IMG/VR virus record: IMGVR_UViG_3300042453_003743
Location: 62,001-126,000 of that record
DNA: 64,000 nt
Origin: a virus
Strand: one strand, 5' to 3'
The notes under the pieces were generated by a model. It was given only the letters and a program-made list of their open reading frames with translations, searched no databases and was not told the origin of the DNA. Each line of letters begins with the position of its first letter. Position 1 is the stretch's first letter. Positions 1 through 9,542 of the stretch are shown here, one piece after another. Made by a program: the position numbers and the translations under genes.

Positions 1-35
1 ATCCCATAATCCCCAAAAAGCAATAATAAAAAGTA

Positions 36-44
36 TCTAAATAT
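36..44 (+). promoter_or_regulatory. T4-like late promoter
   Basis: TCTAAATAT lies 24 nt before the first gene, followed by an AGAGG ribosome-binding site just upstream of the ATG at 68. It matches the CTAAATA variant of the late promoter seen before many structural genes here. Confidence 0.55.
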
Positions 45-67
45 TCTAGAACTATTTAGAGGATAAA

Positions 68-1051
68 ATGCCATCAGACAATGACCCCAATCTTGTTATA
101 GAAACATCAGGTTTTACAGCCGCAGTTGCTACAGATTCTGTAATTTTTTCAGGAACTACTGCTCATTTTCAATTAATTAAACTTGCATATGGTGTAACTG
201 GCTCTGCAACTGTTGTTTCATCCTCCAACCCACTTCCCGTAAGCGTTGCTGCTGGTATGACAGCCACCATATCCGGCTTCACTGGAACGCTGGCTGTAGA
301 AGGTGTGATCGGTGGTGAACCCCTTCCAGTAACTGGAACTGTAATAGCAACTGGCGTTACAGCTTCTCCACTTTATGTGTCTCATGTCTCTGGTTCTCCA
401 GTTGAAGTTACTGGTGGCAGACAATTATCAAAAACAACAGACGCTATCTCTGTATTTGGTCCAGCTGGAAACACATGGATTTACACCAATTTGGTAAATT
501 CATCAGGTACACAACTCGGAAATACAGCAAATCCGTTGATTGTCCAATTGAGTGGCGCAACAATAAGTGCAACTTTAAGCTCTACCGTTGGAGTCACAAA
601 TGATAGCGCAACCAGCGGCTTAAGAGTTCAAGGTCTTTCGGGTGGAACCTCTTTAGCGGTTACTGTTGGCAACACAGTTGGAATAAATGATACGGCAATT
701 TTAAGCTCTTTGAGTGGAATTTCTGCACAACTCAATACATTAAATACCAATCTTTCAACTTTGGGAATTTCAGTCCCATCTACATTTAAAACCGGAAGAG
801 TGAGTGTAACTTCATCTGCTGTTATTCAAATGGATTCTGTAGGATTTACTTGCGAAAATGGGGTAACTGTGAAGTCTATAAATGCAAATACTAATTTAGT
901 GTATATGGGAAATACATCTGGATTGGTTGGAAGCTCTTTTGGTTACTCTCTATATGAAGGTGATGAAATTTTCTTAAAATTAAATAATACAAATAAAGTT
1001 TATTTAATATCTTCATCCGGAACACAAATTGTAACATACGCAGCATCATAA
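68..1051 (+). CDS. Probable virion surface or fiber protein
   Basis: The 327-residue product is rich in Thr, Ser, Gly and Val with short beta-strand-like repeats (GVT, SGAT, VTGT patterns) and almost no charge, as is typical of phage fiber or decoration proteins. No enzymatic motif is visible. The start is supported by AGAGG upstream and a late promoter-like box at 36-44. The next gene begins 1 nt after its stop, so the two form one late transcript. The virion role is inferred from composition and promoter class; no specific family was recognised. Confidence 0.6.
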   Translation: MPSDNDPNLVIETSGFTAAVATDSVIFSGTTAHFQLIKLAYGVTGSATVVSSSNPLPVSVAAGMTATISGFTGTLAVEGVIGGEPLPVTGTVIATGVTASPLYVSHVSGSPVEVTGGRQLSKTTDAISVFGPAGNTWIYTNLVNSSGTQLGNTANPLIVQLSGATISATLSSTVGVTNDSATSGLRVQGLSGGTSLAVTVGNTVGINDTAILSSLSGISAQLNTLNTNLSTLGISVPSTFKTGRVSVTSSAVIQMDSVGFTCENGVTVKSINANTNLVYMGNTSGLVGSSFGYSLYEGDEIFLKLNNTNKVYLISSSGTQIVTYAAS

Positions 1052-1052
1052 A

Positions 1053-2357
1053 ATGGGATCGTCTTCTTTAAATCAAGTAAGAACCTTATCAAATTATGGT
1101 TTTTATGTATCTGGAAATACTGTAGACCCAATTTTTTCTTTAGGAAAAATTGACACTAAACCAAATGTATCTATCCAAGGATCGTGTTTGTATATTGATT
1201 ATACACACACAACAAACATGTCAGATCTTGTTTACCTTGTTAAAACTTTTAAATCATTTACAGCTGGAGTCACATTTTATGTGCCCCCAGTTCAATATTA
1301 TGATGGATATAACAATATTCAAACTACAATTGGTGGTACTGCCTATTTTACAAAACTTATAGGCGGAAATAAAATTATACTTGGAAACATTATTAGTGGA
1401 TTTACTTCACCTACAAATTACACATTTTTTGATAAACAAAATTTTATTAAAAATATAGAATATAATTTTTCATCGACACAATCTTTGACTGGATACTTTT
1501 TAGTAAATTCCATACCGGGAACCAGCTCAACAAAATTTAAAAATTTAGGTATAATAGGTAGCAGATTTGGATTCGAAGAATACTTGTCCTTTGAGAGTGG
1601 TGGTACTGCTGAAAATTTAGAAAGAATACCAATTGATTGTTATGCTGAATTTAAAGATGGAAGAGAGGCAATATATTTTGAAACAGGGGGCACTGCTCAA
1701 AATTTAATTGAAACATTTTCTCAAATTGGGTTATATATTAGAGGGGACCCAGATTTAATTACAGCACCAAAATCTTCCACCATTCCTGTTGTATTAATAG
1801 TAAAAACAACGTCTACTGCTTCTTTAGTTGCCTGCTATGAAAATCAAAATTTAAATCAAGCATTATTAAGAAAAAATTATTTTGATACTTCAAATACAAC
1901 ACCTTTTTATGCAATAATAGACAATTGCAGTACATGTATCGACGCAAATTATTTCGATCCAGCGCAGGGTACAAAAAGTGATATTGGGGAATTTTTTAAT
2001 ACTTTAATTTATATAAAATTAATTAACCCATCTACAGTCTTCTTATCTACATCTTCTGCACTAAATTTATCAACTACAACTGTCACACCAATTACGAATG
2101 TAAATATTACCAGCACACCTAATACAATAACCAAAATAGATACGAGCCACCCATCCTTAATTGGCTACGATTTGTTAATATATTCCGAACCAACTAGAAC
2201 AACACTTTTAAATACAGATCAATTTGAAAAATTTGGAAAATTTGGTTATATAAATTCTTACGCAATGTTACAAAATTATTTGTCAAATACAACATTGTAT
2301 TGCAGTTTACAAAATTCACAAAGTTCTGCATCAATAAAATTTACCATAAAAGTATAA
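1053..2357 (+). CDS. Hypothetical virion protein
   Basis: A 434-residue protein rich in Asn, Thr, Ser, Ile and Tyr, with no recognised domain. It follows the previous gene by 1 nt and is closed by a strong hairpin terminator at 2356-2378, so it is the last gene of a two-gene late operon. The low charge and beta-rich composition suggest a surface structure such as a fiber or baseplate-attached protein. Two similar GGTAxNL segments near residues 183 and 210 hint at an internal repeat. Function unknown. Confidence 0.55.
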   Translation: MGSSSLNQVRTLSNYGFYVSGNTVDPIFSLGKIDTKPNVSIQGSCLYIDYTHTTNMSDLVYLVKTFKSFTAGVTFYVPPVQYYDGYNNIQTTIGGTAYFTKLIGGNKIILGNIISGFTSPTNYTFFDKQNFIKNIEYNFSSTQSLTGYFLVNSIPGTSSTKFKNLGIIGSRFGFEEYLSFESGGTAENLERIPIDCYAEFKDGREAIYFETGGTAQNLIETFSQIGLYIRGDPDLITAPKSSTIPVVLIVKTTSTASLVACYENQNLNQALLRKNYFDTSNTTPFYAIIDNCSTCIDANYFDPAQGTKSDIGEFFNTLIYIKLINPSTVFLSTSSALNLSTTTVTPITNVNITSTPNTITKIDTSHPSLIGYDLLIYSEPTRTTLLNTDQFEKFGKFGYINSYAMLQNYLSNTTLYCSLQNSQSSASIKFTIKV

Positions 2358-2378
2358 ACTCCCCTTGTGGGGGAGTTT
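2356..2378 (+). terminator. Intrinsic terminator
   Basis: A perfect hairpin AAACTCCCC-TTGTG-GGGGAGTTT overlaps the stop of the preceding gene. A-rich and T-rich flanks would allow termination in both directions, also serving the minus-strand HTH gene. Confidence 0.8.
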
Positions 2379-2401
2379 ATTACCAAAAATTATTTAATTT
2401 T

Positions 2402-2638
2402 TTAACGACTTCGGTTTCGTACCATTCGGTAGTGCGAGCGACCATTTCGTGTTTCGCGAGTAATGGCGTAGTTCATGTCAAACCGATTAAACGCTTCACG
2501 GAGATCGTGCATCGTTGCACGCATATTTCCTACACGGAAACGCTTCCGTGCCTCTCCAGCCGTTAGGGAAGCCCCTGAACGCATGTAATCAAACACTCTC
2601 TGAATCTTGGTAGGACGATCAACAGTAGTAATTTCCAT
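2402..2638 (-). CDS. Small winged-helix/HTH regulator-like protein
   Basis: A basic 78-residue protein whose middle part (TAGEARKRFRVGNMRATMHDLREA, residues about 26-49, described by its key residues) looks like a helix-turn-helix of the kind common in small phage proteins that control start or choice of nucleic-acid targets. The promoter is sigma70-like on the minus strand (TTGACA, TATATT) with AAAGGAAA before the ATG. A 13-bp palindrome overlaps the -35 box, consistent with autoregulation. DNA binding is inferred from the fold pattern; the target is unknown. Confidence 0.6.
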   Translation of the reverse strand: MEITTVDRPTKIQRVFDYMRSGASLTAGEARKRFRVGNMRATMHDLREAFNRFDMNYAITRETRNGRSHYRMVRNRSR

Positions 2639-2683
2639 AATTTTCCTTTCTTATAAGAAGTTGGTCTAATATACCCCCTATTG

Positions 2684-2696
2684 CTTGACTGTCAAG
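2684..2696. promoter_or_regulatory. Palindromic operator candidate over -35 box
   Basis: CTTGAC-T-GTCAAG is a perfect inverted repeat. The minus-strand -35 hexamer TTGACA of the HTH gene lies inside it, so a dimeric repressor here would block RNA polymerase. Confidence 0.45.
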
Positions 2697-2703
2697 TATT
2701 ATC

Positions 2704-2710
2704 CTAAATA
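2704..2710 (+). promoter_or_regulatory. T4-like late promoter
   Basis: CTAAATA 24 nt before the ATG at 2734, followed by a GAGGAGA ribosome-binding site. Confidence 0.5.
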
Positions 2711-2733
2711 ATATGGACTGAGGAGACGCCCCC

Positions 2734-3333
2734 ATGAACAAGCGGAATCGTCAGTTTGTCAGATATGTGAAAAATCACCTGGCAGAATACGGTATGAGCC
2801 TTGTAATTGGCCGTGGAAAATTGGTCAATGTGGGTGGGTATCGTTGTGTGGGATATTTTGACGAGGGCAAAAAAGTCATAAAAATTGCCAAAAAATCAAG
2901 TGATTTTATTTCAACTTTGGTGCACGAATATTGCCATTTTCTCCAATGTATCAACAAATCTAAAATTTTTCAAAAATCAGATGCAGCTGGTATAATGATT
3001 GATGAGTGGTTTAATGGCAAAGATTATCCAGAAAAAAAATTAAAAAGAGCATTTTTTCTGGTACGTGCCATGGAAAGAGATTGTGAAAAACGAGCAGTCA
3101 AAATTATTAAAAAATTTAATTTAGAAATTGACAGTAAGATGTATGCAAAAAAAGCCAACTGTTATATCTACAGCCATTTTATGATGGAAAAAACTCGCAA
3201 GTTTCATTCTTACAAGAAAAGTCCATACCACAGCCCAGTTGTTTTAAAAATTATGCCTTCATCTATGGCAGTTCTTAGCCATAAAAGCATACCACCAAAA
3301 ATTTATTCTATGCTTGAATCATTCACCATTTAA
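2734..3333 (+). CDS. Putative HExxH zinc metallopeptidase-like protein
   Basis: The 199-residue basic protein carries HEYCHF at about residues 68-73, an HExxH zinc-binding site in a helix after a short beta segment, as in minimal gluzincin-type peptidases such as SprT or ImmA-like proteins. A downstream acidic helix (residues about 107-120, RAMERDCEKRA) could supply the third ligand. Promoter CTAAATA and GAGGAGA suggest late expression. The 3' end overlaps the convergent neighbour by 15 bp. Peptidase activity is inferred from the motif only; substrate unknown. Confidence 0.6.
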   Translation: MNKRNRQFVRYVKNHLAEYGMSLVIGRGKLVNVGGYRCVGYFDEGKKVIKIAKKSSDFISTLVHEYCHFLQCINKSKIFQKSDAAGIMIDEWFNGKDYPEKKLKRAFFLVRAMERDCEKRAVKIIKKFNLEIDSKMYAKKANCYIYSHFMMEKTRKFHSYKKSPYHSPVVLKIMPSSMAVLSHKSIPPKIYSMLESFTI

Positions 3334-3666
3334 TGGTGGATGTTCTGTCATAAATTTTTTAAATGGTTGATCTCCATAAGGCCATCTGTCATTTTTATCC
3401 ATAAATTTGTAATAAACTAAAGACTCCAGATGATCTGAAAGCATTTTCAGAGTTGTGTCGTCTATATTCCATTTTACATTGTCCTCTTCGTTTATAGCCG
3501 GGGCGTCTGCAGCATTGTGTTCTGCAACCGCAAGATCAGCAATTTTTGCAAGATTACCAAGAATTTCTAAGGACTTAGCGCACTGAAAAAAAAGATCCTT
3601 GCTAACAGGATCTTCTTCTTTGCGAGCTAAGTTACGAATTTCGTAAACTAACTCTGAAATTTTCAT
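3319..3666 (-). CDS. Hypothetical acidic protein
   Basis: A 115-residue acidic, helical protein. The start at 3666 is chosen because AAGGAGAC lies just upstream; a longer frame to 3732 would run into the upstream gene. It belongs to a minus-strand run with the two genes upstream. No family recognised. Confidence 0.6.
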   Translation of the reverse strand: MKISELVYEIRNLARKEEDPVSKDLFFQCAKSLEILGNLAKIADLAVAEHNAADAPAINEEDNVKWNIDDTTLKMLSDHLESLVYYKFMDKNDRWPYGDQPFKKFMTEHPPLNGE

Positions 3667-3676
3667 AAATGTCTCC

Positions 3677-4036
3677 TTACGACAGTGTGAGGAGATACTT
3701 GGTTTGTTGAACGGAAGCAAGCATCTCATCACGTATATTTAACAGAGCTGTTTCTCCCGCAAGTTCATTTTCTACTTCATTTTTTAGATATTCTTCGAAT
3801 GAATTTAATACGTTCATTATGTTTATCTTAGTTGCCCCATTAAAAACAAGATTTTTTATCTCATTTACTTCGCCCCGACCCTTTATTCCAATATAGGTCT
3901 CGGCAAAAGTATCTAAAAGAACATCAAGAGTTTCATATAACTTTCCTAGAGCCATGTGTTGTGCGTATGAAGTTGTACTCCAGTGATGTAATTTTATTTC
4001 AATTTGAAAATTTAATATTTTTTGTATGCAACTCAT
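3677..4036 (-). CDS. Ferritin/Dps-like helical phage protein
   Basis: 119 residues, almost entirely helical. The N-terminal half has the pattern KLHHWSTTSYAQHMALGKLY followed by a D-x-F-x-E-x-Y segment, which resembles the small phage family often annotated as DUF5856 (ferritin-like four-helix fold). Its ATG overlaps the stop of the cysteine-rich gene upstream (ATGA), so translation is coupled. A virion or iron/DNA-binding role is possible but not shown. Confidence 0.5.
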   Translation of the reverse strand: MSCIQKILNFQIEIKLHHWSTTSYAQHMALGKLYETLDVLLDTFAETYIGIKGRGEVNEIKNLVFNGATKINIMNVLNSFEEYLKNEVENELAGETALLNIRDEMLASVQQTKYLLTLS

Positions 4037-4731
4037 GTTATTCCTTTTTGTTCTTCTATAGTATTTACAATTGCTTCGGCAGCACCCTTTATAGAATTCA
4101 AAGCGTCTTTTGCATTAAATCCTGTTCCTGAAGATTTTCCAAATTTTTTAATTGGGCACTCAAAAGAAGGCATCCACAATTTATTTGTAAGTGCAGCTCT
4201 TGGATTTCTAGAACTGCAACCACATTTTGTACACCAACCAAGTTCTTCTTGATTAGGTTTTGGGTTGGTTTTATTTGGGCATTCTTTACATATATTTTTT
4301 CTTTCTTCATATACTTCAAGAGAAACTTTTCCACTAAAAAGCTGAGAGCCTTCAGCCTTTCCATAAGAAACTGCTTTTTGTAAAAACGACTGTTTGTTAT
4401 CTTCGTTGTCTTCAATATTTTGATTATTTAAATTTTTTTCACTTTGGTTAATCAAATTTACTGAAGGGTTGAAAACATTTGTCTGTGGAAATTTTTTTCT
4501 TAAATCTTGTATAGAACTTTGTATAGTTTGCCCTATATTCGATTCACCTATTTCTTCTCTAAGGTTGCATTCACTGCATTTTTTTATATTTGTTTCTTCT
4601 TTTTTTAATAAACAATAATCAGAACAACTTTTATTTAAAGACCAGTGAGCACAATTTATTTTATTTTTAAAAATATTTCTGTTGTATAAACAACGTTCAA
4701 ATTGATTTAAAGATATATTACCCTTTATCAT
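4033..4731 (-). CDS. Cysteine-rich zinc-binding-like protein
   Basis: 232 residues with two cysteine clusters: an N-terminal one (C-x13-C-x9-C-x3-C, then KKCSECN) and a C-terminal one (ICKECPNK, WCTKCGCSSRNP, FECPIKKFGK). The second cluster looks like a zinc ribbon found in phage proteins encoded near tail genes. The linker is Asn/Gln-rich. It is coupled to the giant cysteine-rich gene upstream by an ATGA overlap, suggesting that the two act together, perhaps in assembly or folding of the larger protein. Confidence 0.55.
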   Translation of the reverse strand: MIKGNISLNQFERCLYNRNIFKNKINCAHWSLNKSCSDYCLLKKEETNIKKCSECNLREEIGESNIGQTIQSSIQDLRKKFPQTNVFNPSVNLINQSEKNLNNQNIEDNEDNKQSFLQKAVSYGKAEGSQLFSGKVSLEVYEERKNICKECPNKTNPKPNQEELGWCTKCGCSSRNPRAALTNKLWMPSFECPIKKFGKSSGTGFNAKDALNSIKGAAEAIVNTIEEQKGIT

Positions 4732-7700
4732 TTGCTTGGTCCTTTTGCATTTATTATAATATGACTTCTGTTTATTGCAAATGAATTTCTATTGGGATTT
4801 GGCTGGTACGTAGTATCGAAAGGCAAAAATCCTTCTCCAGCCGAACCTTCGTGAACTTGATATTTTGACAATTTTATTGTTAAACTTGGATTAAGAGGAC
4901 TAGACTGACCACATTCGCTTGAACAAACTTGATCAGCCCAATTCAAAATTGGAATATTTGAACCTAACGGATTTTCGCAATTAATTGTTCCTTGTGTCCA
5001 CCATATATGTTTATCCCAATCTTTTAAAGATGTACGATCAGCTTGACCCGATTCGCAATTACTATAATCTGATTCTGTTTTTATTTCTAATGATTCTATA
5101 AAATTTGGTGTTTGCAGTTTATTTTCTAAAGTTCTTTCTTGACATACTTTTTTTCTCCAATTTATAAATGTTGGTTGAAAACCCCAACCATAAGGAGTCC
5201 CATAGGGACCACATATTTTAAAGTTATAATTGTATGAACAATTATCTGGGCAGTCCCCAGTTGGATTTACTCTTTGTAACATACAATCTTTAGCAGGCCC
5301 ACTATATTTTTGACAAGAATTTTGATTGGCTTCTAAGAGTTCTGTTCCAAAACATCCACAAGAATGAAATTCTTGACAGAGTTCGTCCATGCAATCGTAT
5401 GTTGCTGTAGAATTGCTTCCAAGAGAAGCAAGATATATTCTTTCGGTATCCATTCCAAAATATTGTAGTGGAGCTTCGGCACAAGTGTATTCCAAGCAAG
5501 TTGAACCAACTTCACCTCTTGCTATATTGTCTGAATTGCCACAGTCTTCACAAAACTTTGACATGCCTGGTCTGTTATTTTCTCCTATTATATTGTCTCC
5601 ACATGTCCAGAAACCAGTCCAATGTCGCGAACCATCACCACCTGGTTGGTTTTCCATCTGTGGATTTCCTTCACATGTTTGTTCTTCTTTACTTCCTTCA
5701 CAAATTTTATAATTTTCTAATCTGCATTTTGAGCAACGGCAACCTCCCGGACACTCGGGACAGTATGGGACGCAACCCGGTGCGTCTTGGTCAAAACAAC
5801 AAGGATCTGCGCCCCCATAAGTGCCCAAACCGTTTCCTTCTTCATCTACATCTTCTGAATAGCAAGGTCTTGTTCTTGTTACTATACTTCCTGACTGGTC
5901 AACATATGTTGTCCCTTCCAGATCTTTATCAAAACAATCATATGGGCAAGGTATTGAATTACCACATGGTGCTGGTTCATCAATGTCATCACATTCTTGG
6001 TCCTCCTCTCCGCATAAACAAGTGTCGCATAAAGACACACATAAACCTTTTGGCGAACTTCCTGGAAATGGAGATTCATTAAATACAGCATTAACATTTC
6101 TGTCATAAGTGTCTCTTCTATATGATTCGGAATCGTATCTCTGCGCACAAGCACCCGAAATCCACTCGCAAGACATTTCTCCATATAGAGGGTCAAAACA
6201 ATCATGAGGTTCAAACCCTCTTTGTACTCGGTCTCTTGCTTCTCTGGTGTGCAGTTCATCAACCTCTACACCAATGTAAACATTTCTATATCTAGATCCT
6301 CTAGTAAAAACAAGCATGGGAGAACTTCTCATACCAGATGCTACTGGTATATCTCCAGCAGCTCCCAACCATCTTTGACCATGCTCTTTGATTACAGAAA
6401 TTAAATTTCCTGGATTAATAAATCTTTGTTCGTCTTCAAACCATATCGAATAAGGACAGGACCCGGACCCTATGTAGGGTATAATTTTATTTGTAAGACC
6501 ATCAGTACAATCTTCTTCAAAAAACATAGGTTTATTGTAGTCTGTCCTGTTAGCAGCGGCACATTTATTTACTGCATCTGGTATGGGCAAGTTTGCTTGG
6601 TGAACAATTAACTTAGCACCTTTTTGTGATTTTGTTGTTCCTCCAATTTTTTCGGAACAACCCGAACACCTACAAGCTGTAAGCGCTGGGTTACAACCAC
6701 AAATAATGCAATTCATCTCTTCGGTTTTTACTTGTACATCCAAAACAATAGGGCCGCGTTCTGCAAATGAAATTTTTCCTCCATAACCGTTTGTCATGCA
6801 TGGAGCAAAAGGATCCGTTGGATATGGATCAGCACAATATCCTTCTTCAGTTAAAATTTTGCAACCAGTCACACAATCATCGCAAGATGATGGCAATATT
6901 CTTTCATATCTACCAGAAGATCCTGTGCTACCAGTTGAACCTGTGCCACCAGTAGCGCACGGGTAATGGGCTTCTAAACATCCGGTTGAGCCAGTTGGAC
7001 CAGTTGAGCCAGTTGAACCCGTATTACCTGTATTTCCAGTTGTTCCGGTCGTTCGTGTTCTGTAGCCGGATGGACAATCACATCCTAAACTTGCAAAATG
7101 GGTTTCTACTAATTTTTGTTTTAAAGATATTCTAAATTTTTTTTCTTGTGGAGTTCCAGCATTAAATTTTTTTTCTAAATTATTTACCGTTACATCCCAA
7201 TCTCTAAAAACTCTCCAAACTTTTCCCTGATCCAAATCCGAGTGATCCAAAGTAAATAAAACTCGTAAAGCATTTGTTGGAGTTTTGTTTATCCAAACAC
7301 CATCGTCTTGTGGGCCACCTGACCATTCAAATCCAGCAGCTTCAAGTGCTTCAATTTCGCCAGAAACTGCTTCACAATCCATACCAAATGACCATTCACC
7401 AAAACTTCTTCCCTGTTCACTATAAGTTGGTCTACAAAAATCTCCATAAATACCGACACCCTCACCAAAACTATAATCTAAGGGTATGTCACCACTTGCT
7501 CTAAAAAATTTAGTAGGAACGACTACATGGATGCTAAATTTTCTATCTGGAGCCCCTGACCCACTTTGATCTGAAACATCCCACTCAGGTGTCGTGTATC
7601 TGTTTGCTGGATCCCACCAGCAAAAAAACTTTCTTTTAGAATCATCTGTTTCGTAATTTGATAACTTTCCACAAGCTTTCGGTACATCCTCCCAACCATA

Positions 7701-8585
7701 TGGTGTTCCATTTGGATCAAGCTCATAGCAAATTTCATCTCTAGAACAATAGGATCTTAAACATCTATCGGGATTCTTACACGGATAATCTGGATCTTCT
7801 TCTTCTTCTTCGCCACCCCCACCTAAAATAGGTCCCCCACTATCTGGATCACAAGTATCACCGGACAAACTGTTTGGTACGGCATATTTAAATCTATACG
7901 GCCACGGGCCTCTCGGCATTTTTGCAAAACTTTGATTGCATTCACTAAACCCTAATAAATCAACAAACGCATAACATTCTGTCAATTCTTCCCAAGTAAT
8001 TTTTTCATTTCCACCCACGTGGTAAGAACCAACAGCATCTGGATGTGCTCTTAAATTTTTTGTTTTTCCATTTACATCAACATCTATAACTGTTTGATAT
8101 GACGATCCATTAAATTTTTCAATTTTTAAATTAAAAAGTATATCAAAAAACGAATCACTATCGTTTTCGATATTTGTCATATTAATACCATTAAACCAAC
8201 ATGGATAAATTTCTCCATAATAGTCGGCTGTTCCCCAAGCATATCTTTTTTGATTCAACGCTTCAGATGGTGTTCTAAAATTTACATACGTATCTGGATT
8301 TTTTACATTATTGCATGGCCAACAAGAATTTTCATCATAAGTTCCATATCCAATTGCTGTTGCTAATGTTCCGTCTTGAGAACATATAGTGTAAGTCATC
8401 ACGTGACCTACACTCGGTATTTCAGTTGTCAGTGTTCCAATTGGATTCCAATTTGGTTGCGCACACTGTTCTAAATTTCCCTCATTTGCAAAATAATCAT
8501 TTTGGTTGTACCAGTTGTACCCACTAAAATCATGGTCACACCAACCTTCTTTTTCTACATCACAACAACACGCTTTTTTAGGCAT
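4728..8585 (-). CDS. Giant cysteine-rich virion protein with collagen-like segment
   Basis: 1285 residues, about 79 of them cysteine (near 6%), many in CxxC, CC or CxC pairs. Around residues 510-560 there is a collagen-like run of G-S-T and G-N-T triplets interrupted by a short cysteine-containing piece. A TATAAATA late promoter sits 20 nt upstream of the ATG at 8585. No catalytic motif was recognised. A disulfide- or metal-stabilised adhesin, fiber or whisker is the likely role. The high cysteine content is odd for a protein folded in a reducing cytoplasm. Confidence 0.65.
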   Translation of the reverse strand: MPKKACCCDVEKEGWCDHDFSGYNWYNQNDYFANEGNLEQCAQPNWNPIGTLTTEIPSVGHVMTYTICSQDGTLATAIGYGTYDENSCWPCNNVKNPDTYVNFRTPSEALNQKRYAWGTADYYGEIYPCWFNGINMTNIENDSDSFFDILFNLKIEKFNGSSYQTVIDVDVNGKTKNLRAHPDAVGSYHVGGNEKITWEELTECYAFVDLLGFSECNQSFAKMPRGPWPYRFKYAVPNSLSGDTCDPDSGGPILGGGGEEEEEDPDYPCKNPDRCLRSYCSRDEICYELDPNGTPYGWEDVPKACGKLSNYETDDSKRKFFCWWDPANRYTTPEWDVSDQSGSGAPDRKFSIHVVVPTKFFRASGDIPLDYSFGEGVGIYGDFCRPTYSEQGRSFGEWSFGMDCEAVSGEIEALEAAGFEWSGGPQDDGVWINKTPTNALRVLFTLDHSDLDQGKVWRVFRDWDVTVNNLEKKFNAGTPQEKKFRISLKQKLVETHFASLGCDCPSGYRTRTTGTTGNTGNTGSTGSTGPTGSTGCLEAHYPCATGGTGSTGSTGSSGRYERILPSSCDDCVTGCKILTEEGYCADPYPTDPFAPCMTNGYGGKISFAERGPIVLDVQVKTEEMNCIICGCNPALTACRCSGCSEKIGGTTKSQKGAKLIVHQANLPIPDAVNKCAAANRTDYNKPMFFEEDCTDGLTNKIIPYIGSGSCPYSIWFEDEQRFINPGNLISVIKEHGQRWLGAAGDIPVASGMRSSPMLVFTRGSRYRNVYIGVEVDELHTREARDRVQRGFEPHDCFDPLYGEMSCEWISGACAQRYDSESYRRDTYDRNVNAVFNESPFPGSSPKGLCVSLCDTCLCGEEDQECDDIDEPAPCGNSIPCPYDCFDKDLEGTTYVDQSGSIVTRTRPCYSEDVDEEGNGLGTYGGADPCCFDQDAPGCVPYCPECPGGCRCSKCRLENYKICEGSKEEQTCEGNPQMENQPGGDGSRHWTGFWTCGDNIIGENNRPGMSKFCEDCGNSDNIARGEVGSTCLEYTCAEAPLQYFGMDTERIYLASLGSNSTATYDCMDELCQEFHSCGCFGTELLEANQNSCQKYSGPAKDCMLQRVNPTGDCPDNCSYNYNFKICGPYGTPYGWGFQPTFINWRKKVCQERTLENKLQTPNFIESLEIKTESDYSNCESGQADRTSLKDWDKHIWWTQGTINCENPLGSNIPILNWADQVCSSECGQSSPLNPSLTIKLSKYQVHEGSAGEGFLPFDTTYQPNPNRNSFAINRSHIIINAKGPSK

Positions 8586-8604
8586 AAGTCACTTTCTCGT
8601 TATA

Positions 8605-8612
8605 TATTTATA
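8605..8612 (-). promoter_or_regulatory. T4-like late promoter TATAAATA
   Basis: Exact T4 late consensus octamer on the minus strand, 20 nt before the start codon of the giant cysteine-rich protein. Confidence 0.75.
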
Positions 8613-8615
8613 TTA

Positions 8616-9542
8616 TTATGTCAGGGGAGTCGGATCTAATTTATACGGTCTCGCATCATCTAAACCAAGTAAATTTGTAGTTGATGGGTCTGTTCCTACG
8701 CCACCCTGGGCAAAAGAAAGAGGAGAATTTGCATAATTTATAAAATAATTATCTGCTGTTTTTCCGGGGGGCGTAGGCGTAATTGTTAATCTTCTAGGTA
8801 TTGTATACCACGGTGGATTTGCGTCTAAAGTTATAGTTGTACCAAAACCAATACCATTATTGGGTGTGGCGGGATTTTCAATTACTATATCATTTCCACC
8901 TAAAGTCATTCCTGTCCCGATACCAACCCCTGCCGCTATCTCATATGTAAATCCAATAGCAAAGTGCATTCGCCATACAATTTCTTTTTCATTTCCGGGA
9001 TTGTTGTTTACTATGTAATAGCGATACAATCCATTAAAACTGGTATCTGGGGCAGCATCTCCCATTTTTAACCCCATGCAAAATCCATAATTATTTGGAA
9101 AACCAAATGTACTCCCGGGTCTGGGTGAACTTGAAAGTGTTCCAACAGTCCCACCCTGAGTGAACTTTCCAGCAGTTACAATTTCTTCTCTCGTTGTGCT
9201 GTCGTCCGACGGCGTGCTGGATTGGTCAACCAATTTGTAATATAAAGTTAAACCTGCAGTAGAAAGTTGCGCTACTGTTTTTGGATTTGTTGTTGCTTCT
9301 TCAAGTGTTAGTGTTAATGTAGCAACTTTAGAAGGAAACCCATCTGCCGATGACGGTGGAACTCTTTTGTATGCTGGTGTCCAAGATACCAAATTTGCAG
9401 TACCATTTCCAAATGGTGGTAAGTGCATGTATAGATCATTGACTCTTTGCTGGTAATAAACCGAACTAGTATTATATTCGCCAGCAGTTCCGTTTAATTT
9501 AGTTCCTCTTTGTGAGGGAGTTCCAAAATTTTTATAAGTCAT
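8616..9542 (-). CDS. Probable tail or fiber structural protein
   Basis: 308 residues, rich in Gly, Thr, Asn, Pro and Tyr, low in charge, with no enzymatic motif. The ATG at 9542 overlaps the stop of the upstream gene (ATGA). It is part of a minus-strand run from 10528 down to 8616, directly upstream of the giant cysteine-rich gene, so a virion surface role is likely. No family recognised. Confidence 0.55.
   Translation of the reverse strand: MTYKNFGTPSQRGTKLNGTAGEYNTSSVYYQQRVNDLYMHLPPFGNGTANLVSWTPAYKRVPPSSADGFPSKVATLTLTLEEATTNPKTVAQLSTAGLTLYYKLVDQSSTPSDDSTTREEIVTAGKFTQGGTVGTLSSSPRPGSTFGFPNNYGFCMGLKMGDAAPDTSFNGLYRYYIVNNNPGNEKEIVWRMHFAIGFTYEIAAGVGIGTGMTLGGNDIVIENPATPNNGIGFGTTITLDANPPWYTIPRRLTITPTPPGKTADNYFINYANSPLSFAQGGVGTDPSTTNLLGLDDARPYKLDPTPLT

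Noticed and set aside
5302-7738. Several short plus- and minus-strand frames inside the cysteine-rich gene
   Set aside because: Shadows of the long frame with no start signals.
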